Below are positions 1 to 10,456 of a DNA stretch of 64,000 nt, one piece after another. A program made the translations under genes and the position numbers. The notes under the pieces are model-generated. The model searched no databases. It was given only the letters and a program-made list of their open reading frames with translations, and had not been told where the DNA came from. Every line of letters starts with the position of its first letter. The stretch's first letter is position 1. The stretch comes from Anaerolineae bacterium (GTDB lineage: Bacteria; Chloroflexota; Anaerolineae; Aggregatilineales; UBA2796): positions 62,001-126,000 of the forward strand of contig JAHBVJ010000019.1 of the NCBI GenBank assembly GCA_019637615.1, written 5' to 3'.

Positions 1-186
1 GAGAAGCGCGACATCGCTGAACGTGTCGGGGCGCATTTATTCGAGCGAATTCGGGAGAGTGGTGCTAGTATGGCAGTCTGTGATACGGAAACGTGTCGCT
101 GGCATATCTCCCAAATGACCGGAAAAAAGCTAATTCATCCCATTGAACTCATCGCACAAGCGTATGGGATTACTGTAGAAGCGTAA
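1..186 (+). CDS. glpC: GlpC-like subunit of anaerobic glycerol-3-phosphate dehydrogenase, C-terminal end (partial)
   Basis: Only the last 61 codons are inside the window; the frame is open from base 1 to the TAA at 184-186. The peptide has the ending of the CCG-domain subunit C of anaerobic glycerol-3-phosphate dehydrogenases: a CDTETCRW motif, with two cysteines of the cysteine-rich cluster-binding region, followed by HPIELIAQAYG, which matches the HP-(I/V)-EL-x-x-x-AYG ending of that family. In the family this subunit anchors the flavoprotein to the membrane and passes electrons to quinone. The rest of the protein lies to the left, so other CCG-domain proteins such as glycolate oxidase or heterodisulfide reductase-like subunits cannot be fully excluded. 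Confidence 0.75.
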   Translation, partial: EKRDIAERVGAHLFERIRESGASMAVCDTETCRWHISQMTGKKLIHPIELIAQAYGITVEA

Positions 187-288
187 CGTCCTGTCCACCT
201 CGCACTCTGTACAGTGCAGGATAGTGTAGTTTCGCGGGGGACTTAGGACAACCAAGATTTCATCATCATTCGTAGGAGTAAATGTTAG

Positions 289-2238
<1,950 letters not shown>

Positions 2239-2259
2239 CGCACAACTAGCTTAGCCCTA

Positions 2260-2287
2260 GGGCGGCAGATCATTAGCCGCCCTTTTT
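2260..2287 (+). terminator. Intrinsic terminator after ftsH
   Basis: Perfect 7-bp stem GGGCGGC/GCCGCCC with a 9-base loop, followed directly by TTTTT. It lies 22 bases after the ftsH stop and just before the end of the convergent APH-like gene. Confidence 0.85.
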
Positions 2288-2289
2288 GT

Positions 2290-3204
2290 TCATATCCGAA
2301 ACTCACGCGGCGTCAGGATCGGCCCCTTGCGGATTTTCTCGATAGAATCTGCCAATTCTTCCGCGTCGTCAAAACGAACCGAATAGGCCACGCCGCCGAA
2401 TTCGCGCAGTCCCCATAACCAATTCAACCGACGTAGAAAGTCGCCACCCAACATCCCGCCAGCTTTCTCATAGGCACGGATCACCTGCGCTACGAAGGCT
2501 TCGCCAAGATACAACAGCGCCACGAAATCCAGCGCAGGATCGCTGATCGTCATATTCTCAAAGTCCAGCACGCCAGTAACCTGCTGTGCTGTGTCGTCCA
2601 CCAACATATTCTCATACCACAAGTCGCCATGACACACGACAGGTTGATAAGCTGTCACGTTCACGTCAACGAGGAAGCGTTCCCACCACGTGGCTATCGT
2701 CGCATACTCGCCCGAAGTGAGCGTCGTACGCAAGGTTGGCATCACGCTCTCCCGCAGTGCCGTATAATCCGCCACCTCACTGCGCTTCATCCCTTCCACC
2801 ACATCAAGCGGTATCCCGTGCAGCGCCATCAAAAATTGCGCTATCGAACCCGCCAATGTGTCTTGATTCAGGTTGCTGACGTTGTTCGTCATCGGCGTGC
2901 CTGCCAGCTTGCGATAGCCGATCACACCGAACGGGAATGTCCCTGACGTCGCGGCATACCACTGCGGATCGGGGATCGGAGTCGGCAACTGTGCCGCCAT
3001 CACAGGCAGAAAGCGCGCCTCTTTGCGGTAGCCAGCCGCTGCCCATTCATTTTTGGCGATCCGAAAGACCAAGCCTTCCGCCGTCTCCAGCGCAGTGCTG
3101 TTGAAGCCGCTGCCCAATACACGCAACGGTGTCACCGTCTTAAGATCGGGAAACAGTTTGCGCAGCTCGATGCCAAGCCGCTTTATATCGTCCGCTTCGA
3201 ACAT
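2290..3204 (-). CDS. APH-fold phosphotransferase (aminoglycoside phosphotransferase family)
   Basis: 304-aa cytoplasmic protein of the APH/choline kinase superfamily, which transfers phosphate from ATP to a small-molecule hydroxyl. The catalytic loop is VCHGDLWYENML (Asp in HGD near residue 193, Asn four residues later) and the metal-binding region is GVLDFENMTISDPALDF. The N-terminal lobe has LGSGFNSTALE as nucleotide loop and FRIAKNE with the likely ATP lysine. The substrate cannot be read from the sequence. Many chromosomal members act on metabolites rather than antibiotics, so resistance should not be assumed. It is convergent with ftsH and stands alone on its strand. Confidence 0.85.
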   Translation of the reverse strand: MFEADDIKRLGIELRKLFPDLKTVTPLRVLGSGFNSTALETAEGLVFRIAKNEWAAAGYRKEARFLPVMAAQLPTPIPDPQWYAATSGTFPFGVIGYRKLAGTPMTNNVSNLNQDTLAGSIAQFLMALHGIPLDVVEGMKRSEVADYTALRESVMPTLRTTLTSGEYATIATWWERFLVDVNVTAYQPVVCHGDLWYENMLVDDTAQQVTGVLDFENMTISDPALDFVALLYLGEAFVAQVIRAYEKAGGMLGGDFLRRLNWLWGLREFGGVAYSVRFDDAEELADSIEKIRKGPILTPREFRI

Positions 3205-3371
3205 CCGAAATCCTTCACGAAACTGATCCCCCTGTCTAGAAGTCTGATTTGCACTGCCAAGATGTTACATGGCTGTGACTATGCCTGACGAGAAATTGGT
3301 CGTATTCTGTTTGCTGAAGCCCACTGCAATTTGGTAACGGCATTCTGAATAGCGCTGCATCGGAGTTGGCA

Positions 3372-3815
3372 ATGCTCGACCCTCAACCAAGCGTGCAAGG
3401 CATTCGCACGGAAACGACCGACGACGGTATCTTCATCATCCGCGCGGATAACGCACGCCGCGAGTCAGTCGATGCGTTATGTGTCCTGCTGCATAACTTC
3501 GACCTTGAAGGGCTGGCACTCAGCCGCCACAACCGCAGTATGCTGGTGCTGTCCAGTCACGTCTACCCCACACCGTATGCCACGCAACGCTTGATTGCCT
3601 TGGCGCGTACGACACCACCTCAACTATTGGAATCGCACGCAGTGATCGTGACGGATTCGGTCGTTGCCCGTTTGGTCAGGATGCTCATCGGTAAGCTGGA
3701 CAACAAAGCGCGACAGGTAACTAACATATTTCTGAATGAACAAGATGGGCTTCAGTGGCTGCGGGAACGCGCGCGCATCATTGCCGAGTATCTCGGTGAA
3801 CAGGACAATGGCTAA
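3372..3815 (+). CDS. Hypothetical protein, possibly SpoIIAA/STAS-like
   Basis: About 147 aa, no signal peptide or membrane segment. The frame could start at an upstream TTG (3366), but the ATG at 3372 has a GGAG at 3362-3365 six bases upstream and is preferred. The pattern of a variable N-terminal half, then a strand-helix unit (HAVIVTDSVVARLVRMLIG) and an ending of the type NIFLNEQDGLQWL, resembles small SpoIIAA/STAS-like proteins, whose C-terminus often reads IFxDExxAxxWL. This is a weak, pattern-based assignment. The last four bases overlap the 3' end of the convergent DUF2071 gene. Confidence 0.6.
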   Translation: MLDPQPSVQGIRTETTDDGIFIIRADNARRESVDALCVLLHNFDLEGLALSRHNRSMLVLSSHVYPTPYATQRLIALARTTPPQLLESHAVIVTDSVVARLVRMLIGKLDNKARQVTNIFLNEQDGLQWLRERARIIAEYLGEQDNG

Positions 3816-4552
3816 ACCCGTCGCAAGTTCCATGCCACCATTTTGATGGTATGGACTACGTGACACCAGCGTGGTTGCTTACTCAGCGTCAAACCAAGCG
3901 GCTCGACCAGCGTATTCGCCTCGATGTCTACCTCACCCGTTTGCAAAGGCCACTGTTGATGATGGATTTCTCCGCGCAGTACCGCACCATGCGGATCAGT
4001 CGTGTATAAGCAGTATCGCTCCGTCAACCAATGTTCCAGCGATCCCGGTGCGGCTATCTCGACGCCACTAGTAGCGTGGCAGTGTGCTTTAAAGGCTGCT
4101 GGTGGCGCGCCGCGATGCGTGCGGCGACTGTCGTAATACACGGTGTTGCCGTCGCGGTGTGTCGCCATGTCGGCATGGTAATACGGCAACCGGAACCAGC
4201 GCCGCGCCAGACTGACGGCAATCGGATTGCCCGCGTCAAGGCTGAAGAAGTATACCCCCGGCTTGCCGCCCACTTTCACGTACGTCCGCACATTGAGTTC
4301 GGGGAAAAACGACAACTTCGGCACGTTCGGGCAGCCTCGCAGCGATACGTACTCCATCTTGAAGGGTACGATGCCGAGCCATGCTTCCCCCTCGAAGGTA
4401 TCCAGCGGCAGGGAGGCTGGCACGAGCGCCCGCATCTGCTCGACGGGCAGCGACCAGTGCAAAAACGCCAGATCGCTCCACGTTTGCCGCATGATCCACG
4501 GCCCCGTCACCAGCGGATATGGTCGATGTGCGGTCATTTCGGTGAGTTTCAT
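3812..4552 (-). CDS. YqjF family protein (DUF2071)
   Basis: 246-aa soluble protein of the DUF2071/YqjF family, of unknown biochemical role. Hallmarks are the opening WSDLAFLHWSLPVEQMRALVPASLPLDTFEGEAWLGIVPF, where the family begins with a W-x-x-L-x-F-x-H-W pattern, and the later LSFFPELNVRTYV and GVYFFSLDA blocks. The ATG at 4552 gives a normal-length product. It ends four bases inside the convergent 3372-3815 gene and has no obvious operon partner. Confidence 0.85.
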   Translation of the reverse strand: MKLTEMTAHRPYPLVTGPWIMRQTWSDLAFLHWSLPVEQMRALVPASLPLDTFEGEAWLGIVPFKMEYVSLRGCPNVPKLSFFPELNVRTYVKVGGKPGVYFFSLDAGNPIAVSLARRWFRLPYYHADMATHRDGNTVYYDSRRTHRGAPPAAFKAHCHATSGVEIAAPGSLEHWLTERYCLYTTDPHGAVLRGEIHHQQWPLQTGEVDIEANTLVEPLGLTLSKQPRWCHVVHTIKMVAWNLRRV

Positions 4553-4780
4553 CGCAGTGTGTCCGTTGACTTGATGCTGCCTCTAGTCTAGTCAATTGCG
4601 CAATCCTTCACAAGCCACCCGCTGATGTGCGACTGATCCCAGTTATGATCCCGTTGGCTGGTGGACACGGGATCAAGGGGAATCTGTGGGCTGAGTGCTT
4701 CGTCCGTAACACAAGCTGGACTTTGGCGAATTTCGATTGCTGCCACTTCCGCCTTGAACGAACCATTTCCCACACCTCCC

Positions 4781-5443
4781 TTAGCGCGTAAATAGTTTCC
4801 AGTGGCCTTCGGAGATAACTTCGACCGATCCGTCAATCACTTTGAGGGCGGTCTGATCGTCAATCGCATACGCGGGCACCCGCATTCCGGCAGCCCATTT
4901 TTCTGCGTCCGCCATCGTATTTTCCGGAAGCATCTCGTGATCCAAGTGCGGGAACATCGCAAAATCGACCAGTCCTAGCGTTTCATCGCCACCAGTGGGC
5001 GGACGCCAACGAGCGAAATCTTCCCCGATGTGGGGAGCCATCACCATGCTCCCTGCGCTCAGTCCCACGTAGACCGCGCGCAGCGATGGCAAGATATCCG
5101 CCAAGCCGGACTGCCGCATCCAATAAGATAGAAACAAGGGGTCGCCGCCATTCACCAGCAAAACGTCAATCGCCTGTACCATAGGAACCCAAACCTCTTT
5201 TTCGATGCTAGGCAGTGCAGTAAGCTCCAGCACGCCCATCGACTTCCAACCCAGTTCGCACATCGGCGTGGTAGCTTGTCCGGTGAAGAAGCGCCATGCC
5301 ATGACAGCACCGTTTGGCATCGCATACCCCGCCGTGGGGATGCAGAGGGCATTGGACTCGGCAATCGGTTTGTCCAGTAGGTCTAGGAGCGCGTTGTGGA
5401 TACTGGTGTTTTTGATGCCAGCGGACGTGAGCAGAAGTTTCAT
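4781..5443 (-). CDS. Peptidase E-like serine peptidase (family S51)
   Basis: 220-aa cytoplasmic protein of the S51 (dipeptidase E / cyanophycinase) family, glutaminase-like fold. The nucleophile elbow is GLSAGS with Ser129 in the G-x-SAG-S motif. Other family blocks are VLLVNGGDPLFL (about 94-105) and FPHLDHEM, which carries the probable catalytic His. The start at 5443 is supported by AAGGAG eight bases upstream; the frame is open a further 22 codons, but those have no ribosome binding site. In the family the enzyme cleaves Asp-X dipeptides; substrate here is inferred only. It stands alone. Confidence 0.85.
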   Translation of the reverse strand: MKLLLTSAGIKNTSIHNALLDLLDKPIAESNALCIPTAGYAMPNGAVMAWRFFTGQATTPMCELGWKSMGVLELTALPSIEKEVWVPMVQAIDVLLVNGGDPLFLSYWMRQSGLADILPSLRAVYVGLSAGSMVMAPHIGEDFARWRPPTGGDETLGLVDFAMFPHLDHEMLPENTMADAEKWAAGMRVPAYAIDDQTALKVIDGSVEVISEGHWKLFTR

Positions 5444-5586
5444 CGGTTCTCTCCTTGACGATTGATGGGAGCCATAAGGCTCTGGCAATCCTGCTTGTAA
5501 TTCAGGCAACCTGAAGCTAACACATCGGTCGGAAACCGGATGGACGATTGGGGCAGTGGAATGGTTCGCACTGAGTACCTCACTGG

Positions 5587-5633
5587 TAAATTTGCCTACG
5601 AACCCTGATAACCCTGTTTATCAGGCAAATTTA
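5587..5633. repeat. Overlapping inverted repeats able to form two exclusive hairpins
   Basis: TAAATTTGCCT (5587-5597) is repeated inverted as AGGCAAATTTA (5623-5633), an 11-bp perfect stem. Inside it, CCTGATAA (5604-5611) pairs perfectly with TTATCAGG (5618-5625) around the loop CCCTGT. The two right arms share bases 5623-5625, so the outer and inner stems compete at their junction. Function unknown; it could be an extragenic palindromic element or a binding site. Confidence 0.75.
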
Positions 5634-6065
5634 CAGGGCTATCGAAATCTCTGCTCAATGAGCCGCCCTGAGCCGAGAAAAACAGGGCTGGATCAGGGCT
5701 TAACAGGCAAAAACAGGGTGATGGTGTACATGTGAAGTCCTCTGTTAAGCCGAGCGTTAGGACACTGAGCAAGTATGGAATTGGCAAAGGTGGTTAGGAC
5801 GCCGACGTAAATCGGATAGTCAGCATAAACTGCCGCCGTAGCATAGCAGTTCGAGGCAAACGATGTTGATGAGGCTAGAAAACCCCAATAGAAACAATCT
5901 CACCACATTGGGAAAGAACTATTTCTAATATAGTTAGTATAGCAGAGGCGATTCTCAGAGTCAAGAGATAGAACGTTAGAGAATTGTAAATATTTTCTAG
6001 TTATCCAACCAATAAGACCATCTATACACAGAAAAACGAACCTAAGTGCGAATTGACCAGAGATA

Positions 6066-6097
6066 CAACCCCGCAGTCTTATGACACAGCGGGGTTG
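6066..6097 (-). terminator. Hairpin after the ABC-F gene
   Basis: A 9-bp perfect stem CAACCCCGC/GCGGGGTTG with a 14-base loop sits 17 bases beyond the ABC-F stop. The tail on the minus strand (TATCTCTGG) is poor in T, so it may act as a weak terminator or as an RNA 3'-end protector. Confidence 0.5.
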
Positions 6098-6113
6098 CAG
6101 CCACCCTGAGGCA

Positions 6114-7763
6114 TCAAAATGTGTTGCCCGTCGTGGTTAGGTAGTCGGTATAGCCACCGATGAACTTCCGTAGCCGGCCATCCTTCAACTCGATCACCTC
6201 ATCCACCGCTTTATCGAGAAAGTAGCGATCATGCGAGATGGTGAGCAGCGCCCCGTCGAAATCTTCCAGCGCTTGTTCCAAGGCTTCCACCGACGGAATA
6301 TCGAGATTGTTGGTCGGCTCGTCCAGCAGCAGTAGATTCGGCTGACTGAGCATGATACACGCCAACTGTAACCGACTGCGTTCGCCACCGCTCAAGGTGC
6401 CGATGGGCTGACGAGTCTGGTCATAGCTGAACAGAAATTTGCCCAGAAACGCGACCGCCTCGCCTTCGGTCATCACTTTCATATCGCGAATGCGCTCGAT
6501 GGGCGTGCGGTTGAGCCACGCCGCCAGCGTTTGATGCTCTTGCGAGTAGTAGCCGATCTTGATGCTCGGCCCGATTTTGATGTCACCGTCAAGCGGCTCC
6601 AGTTCACCCAAAATCAACTTGAACAGCACGGATTTGCCCGCGCCGTTCGGCCCGATCAAGCCTACGCGTTCGCCATGCCGCAGCAAAAAGTTGATGTCCA
6701 TAAACAGCAGATCGTCGTCAAAGCCCATCGTCAGCTTGCGCAGTTCGAGCGTCTTCGTACTGCCGCGCCAACCGTCGAACTGCACATCCATCTGGCGGCG
6801 TTCGACCACCTTCTCGATGATCTCGCCGTTAGCTTCCATTTTGTCAAGCATCCTCTGACGGCTGCGCGCCTGCTTGATATGGCGTTCATTCACTACGATG
6901 CTTGCCCACAACTCAAAGCGGGCGATGGCATCCTTGATCCGCGTGATCTCCTTCTGCTGCGCCACGTACTGCTGCTGCTGGCGGAGCCGCGCCAATTCGC
7001 GCTCGTTGGCATAGGCGGTGTAATTGCCCTTGTACAGCGTCAGTTTGCCATCCGCCAGTTCCGCGATCTGTGTGACCGTGTCGTCCAGCAAATAGCGATC
7101 ATGCGAGATGATGATCACACTGCCGTCGAAATTGTTGATGAAGCTCTCCAAACGCCGTTTCGCGCTCAGATCGAGATGGTTATCCGGCTCGTCCAACAAC
7201 AGCACCTGTGGCGCTTCAATCGCCAGCCGTGCCAACATGACCAGTTTCTTTTCGCCGCCACTCAACGACTCCGTCGGGAGGTCGAACTCGTCCTTGCTGA
7301 AGCCCAAGCGGAGCAGCAGTTCCTTGACGCGGCTGGCATGGCTAGGCCCGTCCAAGCGCTCATATTCCGCCAGCAGCTTTTCTTGCCGCGCCATCACACG
7401 CTCCAGTGCTACCGCGTCACCGTACACCGCCGGATCGCCTAGCTGCGCATCGATCTTGGCGAGATCGGCCTCGACCTGTGCCAATTCGGGCGGCATGACC
7501 ATCGCTTCGTCTAACAGCGTTTTCCCCGGTGGCAAGTTGACCTCTTGCGGCAGATAGCTGACCCGCACGCCGCGCTGCTTGGTCACCGCGCCGACTTCGG
7601 GGATCACGATCCCCATGATGGCTTTGAACAGGCTCGATTTGCCCGCGCCGTTTGGCCCGACTAATCCGATGCGGTCACGATCACCGAGCGCCCAACTCAG
7701 ATCGCGGAAAATCACGTGCCCTGCGTGGTTGATCGTCAGTTTGTCCAGATGAATGATGTGCAT
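6114..7763 (-). CDS. ABC-F family ATP-binding protein
   Basis: 549-aa soluble protein with two ABC ATPase domains and no membrane segment, as in ABC-F translation factors that bind the ribosomal E site (EttA/Uup type, or antibiotic resistance type). Domain 1: Walker A GPNGAGKS, signature LSGGEKK, Walker B LLLDEPDNHLD. Domain 2: GPNGAGKS, LSGGERS, LLLDEPTNNLD. The linker between them is charged (RLRQQQQYVAQQKEITR), matching the P-site tRNA interaction motif region. The ATG at 7763 has GGAGAGG six bases upstream; the longer frame to 7877 runs through a repeat and lacks a binding site. A terminator-like hairpin lies 113 bases upstream in the leader, which suggests attenuation. The subfamily cannot be fixed by eye. 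Confidence 0.9.
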   Translation of the reverse strand: MHIIHLDKLTINHAGHVIFRDLSWALGDRDRIGLVGPNGAGKSSLFKAIMGIVIPEVGAVTKQRGVRVSYLPQEVNLPPGKTLLDEAMVMPPELAQVEADLAKIDAQLGDPAVYGDAVALERVMARQEKLLAEYERLDGPSHASRVKELLLRLGFSKDEFDLPTESLSGGEKKLVMLARLAIEAPQVLLLDEPDNHLDLSAKRRLESFINNFDGSVIIISHDRYLLDDTVTQIAELADGKLTLYKGNYTAYANERELARLRQQQQYVAQQKEITRIKDAIARFELWASIVVNERHIKQARSRQRMLDKMEANGEIIEKVVERRQMDVQFDGWRGSTKTLELRKLTMGFDDDLLFMDINFLLRHGERVGLIGPNGAGKSVLFKLILGELEPLDGDIKIGPSIKIGYYSQEHQTLAAWLNRTPIERIRDMKVMTEGEAVAFLGKFLFSYDQTRQPIGTLSGGERSRLQLACIMLSQPNLLLLDEPTNNLDIPSVEALEQALEDFDGALLTISHDRYFLDKAVDEVIELKDGRLRKFIGGYTDYLTTTGNTF

Positions 7764-7792
7764 GTGAACCTCTCCATTGAGTATAGTGCTTT

Positions 7793-7815
7793 GTGCTAGG
7801 TGCTTAGTCCTTAGT
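7793..7815 (-). repeat. Dispersed 23-bp repeat, copy A
   Basis: On the minus strand this begins ACTAAGGACTAAGCAC and continues CTAGCAC. It differs at two positions from a copy at 27583-27605. It lies in the leader of the ABC-F gene. Confidence 0.65.
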
Positions 7816-7875
7816 AAATTCAGATTCCGCGACTCGCAGCCTACAGCGTATTCATGGAGAACGTCCCCAAGAATC

Positions 7876-7907
7876 AAAAAGGCTACGAGCGTGCGCCCAT
7901 AGCCTTT
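7876..7907 (-). terminator. Terminator-like hairpin in the ABC-F leader (candidate attenuator)
   Basis: Minus strand: AAAGGCTA ... TAGCCTTT, an 8-bp perfect stem with a 14-base loop, running into TTTTTGATTC. It points toward the ABC-F gene and lies 113 bases before its start codon. No convincing gene ends just upstream on this strand, which makes regulated termination of the ABC-F leader the simplest reading. A six-codon frame (GTG start 7954, stop ending at 7934) with AAGGAG upstream ends 26 bases before the stem. Confidence 0.6.
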
Positions 7908-8184
7908 GCAGTGTTACCGATTGTCTTACTGGATCATTCGGTCAGCAGGCGCACCCTCTCCTTGGCGCGCCCTGAGTGGACGTCATGTGCATGAAGGAGA
8001 GAATGGCTGAACCGTTGAAAAACACCATTGGTTACCACCGAAAATGATCTTCGGACATCATACAACGAGTTTTTCGCAGACACAATATAGACTTTTGGAG
8101 GATTCTCCCCGAAAGTTGCAAGCCCCGATTCTCTGTGAACGGTAAACTCGACCTTTATTGTCAATTCGACAGGATGCGTAAAAG

Positions 8185-8607
8185 ATGGGTCTCGAACTAT
8201 ACATGGTCGGCGTGATCATCGAAGATATGCCCCGCGCGGTGGAATTCTATCGTCGGCTTGGCCTCGACATTCCCGAAGGCAGCGAAACCAAATTCCATGT
8301 CGAAGTCAAAATGGGTAACATGACCTTTTTCCTAACCACTAAACGCGCCAACGCTCGCTGGGATCCCGCCAGAAGCGACGCATCCGGCGGCTACCGCATC
8401 ATCCTTGAGTTCTACCTGAAAACGCGCGAAGCCGTCGATGCCAAATACGCGGAGATGATAGGCTACGGCTATCATGGGCATGTCGCGCCTTACGAAGTGA
8501 CGCCGGAACTCTATTTCGCCATGATAGACGACCCCGATGGCAATACGATTCTGCTGTCCGCGTTCTTGGGAGAAGCAGCCGATAACGCCGCTGGCGAGGC
8601 AAGATGA
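8185..8607 (+). CDS. VOC family protein (glyoxalase/dioxygenase fold)
   Basis: 140-aa small soluble protein with one vicinal-oxygen-chelate unit pair. The opening LYMVGVIIEDMPRAVEFYRRLGLDIPEG is the typical first beta-alpha element, and the closing FAMIDDPDGNTILLSAF is the DPDGN strand that usually carries the C-terminal metal Glu; here the residue in that place is not an obvious Glu, so metal binding is uncertain. Start ATG 8185 is preceded by AGGA. The next gene on the same strand encodes a TetR regulator, which could control this enzyme. Substrate unknown. Confidence 0.8.
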   Translation: MGLELYMVGVIIEDMPRAVEFYRRLGLDIPEGSETKFHVEVKMGNMTFFLTTKRANARWDPARSDASGGYRIILEFYLKTREAVDAKYAEMIGYGYHGHVAPYEVTPELYFAMIDDPDGNTILLSAFLGEAADNAAGEAR

Positions 8608-8733
8608 GCGATCACTCTATCGTGACGAATTGATGGGGAGATCGACGGCTCGTGAACACGATACGGGCAATATCCGGTGGCATTATGCTGCGACCTGTTA
8701 TACTGGCAAGGGGGTCAGCCACACAGGACGGAG

Positions 8734-9333
8734 ATGATGGCAGTCAGCACACCGCCACCCCTCAATCGGGCGGAACGACGCAAGCAGCACACGCGCGAAG
8801 CGATCAAACGCGCCGCACTGGAACTGCTGCTGCATGACGGCTACGCCGCGCTGTCCGTGCAAGCCATCACCGCCCGCGCCGATATTGGCTACGGCACCTT
8901 CTATCTGCATTTCGAGGACAAAGACGACGCGATCTGGGCGGCGATGGTGGACAACTCCGAACGGTTGCAAGTAGAGATCGATGCGCAGTTGGCGGATATG
9001 CCTTACCCGCGCCGCGAGTTCATGTCATGGGTGCTGTTTTTCGATTACATGCACCAGACTCGTGCCGTGTTCATCGATGTTTTTGGCAGTCATGGCAGCG
9101 CCAAACTACAGCACAACTTTTTCCGCTACACTGCTGAACTCCACGAGCGTCATCTTAAAGCCGCGACGTATTCCGCTGGCCTCGATCTGCCGCCGGAATT
9201 CCTCGCGCAGTTCATCGCCGGAGCGCTCGTGCGGCTGCTGATGTGGTGGCTGGAAAATCCGTCAGCCTATACCTCGCGGCAAATGGCGGAGATGATGTTC
9301 ATTGCCGTCTTCCGCCAACCGCCGCCTTTATGA
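8734..9333 (+). CDS. TetR/AcrR family transcriptional regulator
   Basis: About 199 aa. The N-terminal helix-turn-helix is at about residues 14-60: RREAIKRAALELLLHDGY-type helix 1 (here TREAIKRAALELLLHDGY), then SVQAITARADIGYGTFYLHFEDKDDAIWA, where the YGTFYLHFxxKDxL pattern is the TetR recognition helix signature. The C-terminal ligand domain is helical. The preferred start is the ATG pair at 8734/8737, just after AGGACGGAG (8725-8733); the frame extends 19 codons further without support. It follows the VOC gene by 126 bases on the same strand and ends one base before the convergent GDP-fucose synthase. Confidence 0.88.
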   Translation: MMAVSTPPPLNRAERRKQHTREAIKRAALELLLHDGYAALSVQAITARADIGYGTFYLHFEDKDDAIWAAMVDNSERLQVEIDAQLADMPYPRREFMSWVLFFDYMHQTRAVFIDVFGSHGSAKLQHNFFRYTAELHERHLKAATYSAGLDLPPEFLAQFIAGALVRLLMWWLENPSAYTSRQMAEMMFIAVFRQPPPL

Positions 9334-9334
9334 T

Positions 9335-10297
9335 CTAGCGAATGCTGACGCCTTCCTTGATCTGCGCGCGATACCACTCCACCGACTCGCGCAGACCATC
9401 GCGGAACGAGGTAGACGCGCTGAACCCGAACTGCTCCCGCGCCCGCGAGACATCAAGTTGACGGCGTGGTTGGCCGTTCGGCTGGCTCGGATCGAAGCGG
9501 AATTTGCCCGTGAAGCCCGTCAGTTCCGCGATCAGTAGGGCGAGATCGCGGATCGAGATTTCGTTGCCCGACCCGATGTTAACGGGATCAGCGCCGTTAT
9601 AGCGTTCCGCCGCCAGCACGATGCCTTCCGCCGCGTCTTTCACGTACACGAATTCGCGCGTCGGGGAGCCATCGCCCCAGATTTCGATCTCCAAGTCGCC
9701 GTTCTGGATCGCGTCGAAGCACTTTTTGATCAGCGCGGGGATCACATGGGAGCTAGAGGGATGGAAGTTGTCGCGCGGGCCGTACAGGTTGACGGGTAGC
9801 AGATGAATGCTGTTGAAGCCGTATTCTTGACGGTACGCATTGCCCTGTACCAGCAGCATCTTCTTGGCAAGGCCATACGGTGCGTTGGTTTCTTCGGGAT
9901 AGCCGTCCCACAGATTTTCTTCGCGGAAGGGGATCGGCGTAATCTTCGGGTACTCGCAGATGGTGCCGACGGCGACGAACTTGTGGATGCCCGCTAGTCT
10001 GGCTTGCTCCATCAGCATCGTGCCCATCATGATATTTTCGTAGAAGAACTTGCCGGGGTGTGCGCGGTTGGCTCCGATGCCGCCCACGACCGCCGCCATG
10101 TGGATGATCATGGTGGCAGGGACATCCTTCAGCAGTTGTTTGGTGGCGGCTTCGTGCCGCAGGTCATACTCGCGGCTGCGCACCACGAACACTTTGCCCG
10201 CACCACGCGCCCGCAGCGCCTCCACCACATACGATCCCAAGAACCCCGCGCCACCCGTCACGATCACGGACTGGTTCGCCCAAAATTGATCAGTCAT
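9335..10297 (-). CDS. fcl: GDP-L-fucose synthase
   Basis: 320-aa short-chain dehydrogenase that converts GDP-4-keto-6-deoxy-mannose to GDP-L-fucose with NADPH. The Rossmann motif is VTGGAGFLGSYV (about 13-24). The catalytic Tyr-Lys pair is in APYGLAKKMLL. The block AAVVGGIGANRAHPGKFFYENIMMG and the Ser/Cys-region VGTICEYP are specific to this epimerase/reductase rather than to general sugar epimerases. No GDP-mannose dehydratase gene lies in the window, so its substrate must come from elsewhere in the genome. It probably feeds surface polysaccharide synthesis. Confidence 0.92.
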   Translation of the reverse strand: MTDQFWANQSVIVTGGAGFLGSYVVEALRARGAGKVFVVRSREYDLRHEAATKQLLKDVPATMIIHMAAVVGGIGANRAHPGKFFYENIMMGTMLMEQARLAGIHKFVAVGTICEYPKITPIPFREENLWDGYPEETNAPYGLAKKMLLVQGNAYRQEYGFNSIHLLPVNLYGPRDNFHPSSSHVIPALIKKCFDAIQNGDLEIEIWGDGSPTREFVYVKDAAEGIVLAAERYNGADPVNIGSGNEISIRDLALLIAELTGFTGKFRFDPSQPNGQPRRQLDVSRAREQFGFSASTSFRDGLRESVEWYRAQIKEGVSIR

Positions 10298-10456
10298 CTC
10301 GTTATCCTCACCTGAAACAGCCTACCGAACCATCTTCCCTATGCGCTCGATAGGCTGATTTTACATTCGCTATGATGAGGGCAACATTGTCGCCTTAACT
10401 AAGCATGAATGCATCAACGATCTGACTACGCTTTCACGGCGACACCTCAGGCGCGA

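Larger units (their letters stand above)
5444..6113. other. Gene-free intergenic region with structured repeats
   Basis: No convincing gene. It contains a compound inverted repeat (5587-5633), several copies of an ACAGGG word between 5631 and 5720, an AT-rich stretch (5920-6060), and a hairpin at the end of the ABC-F gene (6066-6097). A 63-codon frame at 5596-5787 on the minus strand runs through the repeat and has no ribosome binding site. Confidence 0.6.

Noticed and set aside
2290..3204. Antibiotic resistance gene
   Set aside because: The APH fold is shared with many metabolic kinases, and nothing in the sequence or surroundings shows aminoglycoside specificity.
4588..4836. 82-codon minus-strand frame between DUF2071 and peptidase E
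   Set aside because: Overlaps the end of the peptidase E gene in another frame; no ribosome binding site, no family pattern.
5596..5787. 63-codon minus-strand frame
   Set aside because: Runs through the inverted repeat and ACAGGG words, without a start signal.
6531..7442. 303-codon plus-strand frame inside the ABC-F gene
   Set aside because: Antisense shadow of a well-supported gene.
7934..8164. 76-codon minus-strand frame upstream of ABC-F
   Set aside because: TTG start without a binding site and atypical composition. Only its last six codons have a plausible upstream signal, treated as a leader candidate.
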